From an uncultured Acetatifactor sp. (GTDB lineage: Bacteria > Bacillota > Clostridia > Lachnospirales > Lachnospiraceae): 18,018 bases of DNA. Below are positions 15,525 through 18,018 of the stretch, piece after piece; position 1 is the first letter of the stretch, and every line of letters begins with the position of its first letter. The notes under the pieces are model-generated. The model did no database searches, was not told where the DNA came from, and saw only the letters and a list, made by a program, of their open reading frames with translations. The DNA lies in assembly GCA_910579755.1 (NCBI GenBank), contig CAJTVB010000047.1:1-18018 (forward strand). Reading direction: 5' to 3'. Position numbers and translations under genes: made by a program.

Positions 15525-18018
15525 AATACTGAAGGGTACCGCCCTGAGAAGCGACGTACTCGGCCCACTCGGCGTCGTTGTAGTTATACTTCATGTACTG
15601 GATGCCGCCGCGGTACATCATGGGGTTGTACTCCTCCACCACGTAGTAGACCTGCTGGCTCAACAGGGAGCCGGAGCCGTTCTGCATGATCGGCACACAG
15701 TTGTAGGAAGTAAGCATGAACTTCTCGATTTCGGCCAGGATGTTCAGACGATTTTCCACGCTGGTCTGACCGTAGCCGAAGTTATACTCCTTGCCGTCCT
15801 GGGCAGTCTTCATCTTACCGTTGAGGCAGAGGGCCCAGTCGCGGGCGCTCATGGTGATGTCCGCACCGTCCAGATTAATTGTCAGGTCGTACTTGCTGGC
15901 ATCAAACCAATTGCCCCAGTAAGCTTTGCTCGCATCGGTCCAGGTGTCAGTCATGCCGAAGGGATCAAGAGTAGCGCCGCTCCATCCGGCCATCTGGGTG
16001 TCCATCACGCCGTTGCGAAGATTGTCAGACCACTTGTTGCCCACGGGGGCGGAGGGGGTGATCAGGATCTTGCCCTCAAGACCGGTGCCCGCGGCCGCCT
16101 TGTTCAAAGAAGTATTCAGGTACTCAAAGGTCTTGCGGAAGAAGTCGTTCACCTCGTCACTCATGGCATAGACCATGGTGATGGTCTGGTCAGACTTGCC
16201 GTCGCCGTCAGTGTCGGTGATGTAGCCTTTCTCGATGCCCTCTTCGTAGGCTTCCTGGAACTTCGCCTTAGCAGTCTCGGGATCATAGCCGGTAATGGCG
16301 GCCACAGCCTTATCCAGGTCATTGTCATAATCAGCCAGATCGATGGAGTAGAAATCTACCAGAGCCTGCTTCGCCTGAGGCGTGTCACGGTAGTAGGCGC
16401 AGGTCTCAGGATCGTAGATATAGGTGTTACCGACGAAGGCATAGCCGCCCTGGCGCGCAGGAGAGACGGTGGCTGCAAAGTTCTCGCGGTCGATGGCTAC
16501 GGTGCAAGCCCGGCGGAAGCTCTCCAGCATCTGCATCTCCAGGTCGGTGGTGTTCTTGTCGAAGTCTGCAGCGTTCTCGCGTTCCTGGATTACCTTTTCA
16601 TGGCCGTTGAAGAGCAGGAAATAAATAGTCTCTGCGGGAGTGGCATAGTAGTAGTCGGAGTTGCGGTACTGGTCGAAGTCCTCGGACTGCAGGCCGTAGG
16701 TCATAAGCTGGCCTGCCAGAAACATCTGCTTTTGGGTAGCGGACTCCTTGACATACTGGATGTCCACATCAGTGGTCTGGTACATTTGGTAGGTATTGCC
16801 GTCTTCGGGATCCACGTAGGTGTAGACATCGCTGTCCCAGCCCCACCAGTTTTCGTTCTTGACAAAGTGCATGAGCTTATCCGCCTGGAACTCACTCAGC
16901 TTATAGGGGCCGTAGGAAACGGAGGTATCCATGCTGGTGCCGTAGGTGCTGGACCAGACAGAGCCGGAGGCACTCTCGGTTTCCTTCAGATTGGCGTCGT
17001 ACAGATCGGTCTTGACCAGGTACTGGGTGCTCATGCCGTAGGTCATCAGATAGAAGCCTTCCAGAGCGTTCGCATAGACAAATGTCAGCTCATTGTCGCC
17101 GCTGACGAAGAGGCCCACGTTATCAAAGGAGTAGTCCGCTTCGTAGGGGTAGCTGATGGTGCCGGCGTACTGGAGATCATAGCCGGTGCCGGCATAGGCG
17201 CCATCGGGGCCAAGGTAGTTGTCCCACAGGTACTTGGCAGAGACATAGTCCTCATCATTGCCCTCCTCCACGGCGGGGTCACGTACCATGGTATCATCGG
17301 TGATATAGCCCCAAGTGAACCGGCTGTCGGAGCCGGTAACGCCCCAGAAGCCGTTCATGTCCACGGCCACCTGGTCGTCGGTGCCGCCGTTTGCAATGAA
17401 GTCGGCATAGGTGGTACCGGCTTCTGCGAAGCTCTGGAACACGGGATTGCCGGCCAGGGCGTAGTTCTCGGCGTTGACAACGGCGTAGGTGCCGCGGTTG
17501 TAGTCGCTGGAACGGTAATTAAGCAGCTCCGGGCGCAGGCAGCGCTCCAGGGAGTCCACGAAGTCCTGGGCGGTGATGGGGGTGCCGTCGTCCCACTTCA
17601 GTCCATCCCGGAGCTTGACGCTCCATGCATAGCCGGAGGTAGCGCTCTCAGGGATGTTGAACTGTGGATGAGAGGCTTTGACCTGCTCGGTGACGTCCAC
17701 GGGGAAATCGGCCGCCATGGAAGGGACGATCACATAGCCATCGAAAGCCTCGCGGCCCTCCAGCGGGTGGATCTCATCATTGAAGAACAGGGTGTACAGA
17801 CTGTCGGTGGTATAGTCAAAGTACACGGAGTCGTCTTCGGTCTGGTAGGTGTGTGGATTCCAGCCGGCAGGCAGGGTGCTGGCAGAGGTATTGTACGTAT
17901 ATGTAGCATTCTCTGCCACAGGCATCTGAGGATCCTGTGTGTCTTTGGTTTCTTCGTTGCTGCCAGGCGTGCTTTCGCTGCCGGGCGTACTTCCGCTACT
18001 CTGATTATTGTCAGCGTT
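15523..18018 (-). CDS. Oversized family-5 (peptide/oligopeptide) substrate-binding lipoprotein, 5'-truncated by window edge
   Basis: The frame is open to the right edge, giving 831 visible residues; the Met at 17925 is internal, because the upstream codons continue in frame as a low-complexity linker containing STPGSESTPGSNEETK, typical of the region after a lipobox. Family marks include GTPITAQDFV near residue 146, YGPYKL at 369-374 and a FRRACTVAIDRENF segment. A Ca2+-binding-type loop DTDGDGKSD (602-610, bases 16215-16189) is present here and absent from the left paralogue. The protein is far longer than usual family members. It should supply ligand to the OppB/OppC of this operon. Ligand identity is unknown. 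The end NYNDAEWAEYVASQGGTL closely matches the left copy. Confidence 0.93.
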   Translation of the reverse strand, partial: NADNNQSSGSTPGSESTPGSNEETKDTQDPQMPVAENATYTYNTSASTLPAGWNPHTYQTEDDSVYFDYTTDSLYTLFFNDEIHPLEGREAFDGYVIVPSMAADFPVDVTEQVKASHPQFNIPESATSGYAWSVKLRDGLKWDDGTPITAQDFVDSLERCLRPELLNYRSSDYNRGTYAVVNAENYALAGNPVFQSFAEAGTTYADFIANGGTDDQVAVDMNGFWGVTGSDSRFTWGYITDDTMVRDPAVEEGNDEDYVSAKYLWDNYLGPDGAYAGTGYDLQYAGTISYPYEADYSFDNVGLFVSGDNELTFVYANALEGFYLMTYGMSTQYLVKTDLYDANLKETESASGSVWSSTYGTSMDTSVSYGPYKLSEFQADKLMHFVKNENWWGWDSDVYTYVDPEDGNTYQMYQTTDVDIQYVKESATQKQMFLAGQLMTYGLQSEDFDQYRNSDYYYATPAETIYFLLFNGHEKVIQERENAADFDKNTTDLEMQMLESFRRACTVAIDRENFAATVSPARQGGYAFVGNTYIYDPETCAYYRDTPQAKQALVDFYSIDLADYDNDLDKAVAAITGYDPETAKAKFQEAYEEGIEKGYITDTDGDGKSDQTITMVYAMSDEVNDFFRKTFEYLNTSLNKAAAGTGLEGKILITPSAPVGNKWSDNLRNGVMDTQMAGWSGATLDPFGMTDTWTDASKAYWGNWFDASKYDLTINLDGADITMSARDWALCLNGKMKTAQDGKEYNFGYGQTSVENRLNILAEIEKFMLTSYNCVPIMQNGSGSLLSQQVYYVVEEYNPMMYRGGIQYMKYNYNDAEWAEYVASQGGTLQY

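Noticed and set aside
1..18018. Recent inverted segmental duplication as the origin of the two operons
   Set aside because: Apart from the 52-bp segment the DNA is widely diverged, compositions differ, and OppF insertions have different lengths.

Overview
The window holds two complete-but-for-their-ends oligopeptide-type ABC importer operons that face each other tail to tail. Short spacing, strong GGAGG-type ribosome sites, Ser/Asn-rich lipoprotein linkers and the small membrane proteins resembling DUF3899 point to a Gram-positive Bacillota, most likely a gut-type Clostridia/Lachnospiraceae relative. That assignment is an inference from gene style and was not checked against any database.

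Left operon (+ strand, 1-8771): a substrate-binding lipoprotein gene cut by the left edge, a terminator-like hairpin and a second long hairpin, then oppB, oppC, oppD and oppF, and a small three-helix membrane protein. Right operon (- strand, 18018-8791): the same order, with its binding-protein gene cut by the right edge, again hairpins before oppB, then oppC, oppD, oppF, a small membrane protein, and a second, odd small membrane protein gene. The final genes of the two operons are only 19 bp apart. Promoters and signal peptides of both operons lie outside the window.

The proteins would work as two separate importers. In each, a lipid-anchored family-5 binding protein captures a peptide-like ligand outside the cell, an OppB/OppC pair forms the channel, and OppD/OppF hydrolyse ATP. 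Both sets have intact ATPase motifs. All parts are enlarged compared with textbook Opp proteins. The binding proteins exceed 830 residues. OppC carries about 210 extra residues on the outer face. OppD carries about 380 extra residues between the Q-loop and the signature motif. OppF carries a 54- or 83-residue charged helical insertion before the Q-loop. The cysteines usual in the OppD C-terminal tail are replaced in both copies.

The operons are old paralogues, not a recent duplication. Protein similarity is clear, but DNA composition differs: hand-counted sample lines gave about 43% G+C on the left and about 62% on the right. The most unusual spot is 9112-9163. There, a 52-bp piece of the OppF helical insertion (49/52 identical to the left oppF at 7627-7678, all three differences silent in the OppF frame) sits out of frame at the start of the last - strand gene, replacing the first membrane helix of a DUF3899-like protein. 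This looks like the collapsed tail of a third importer operon.
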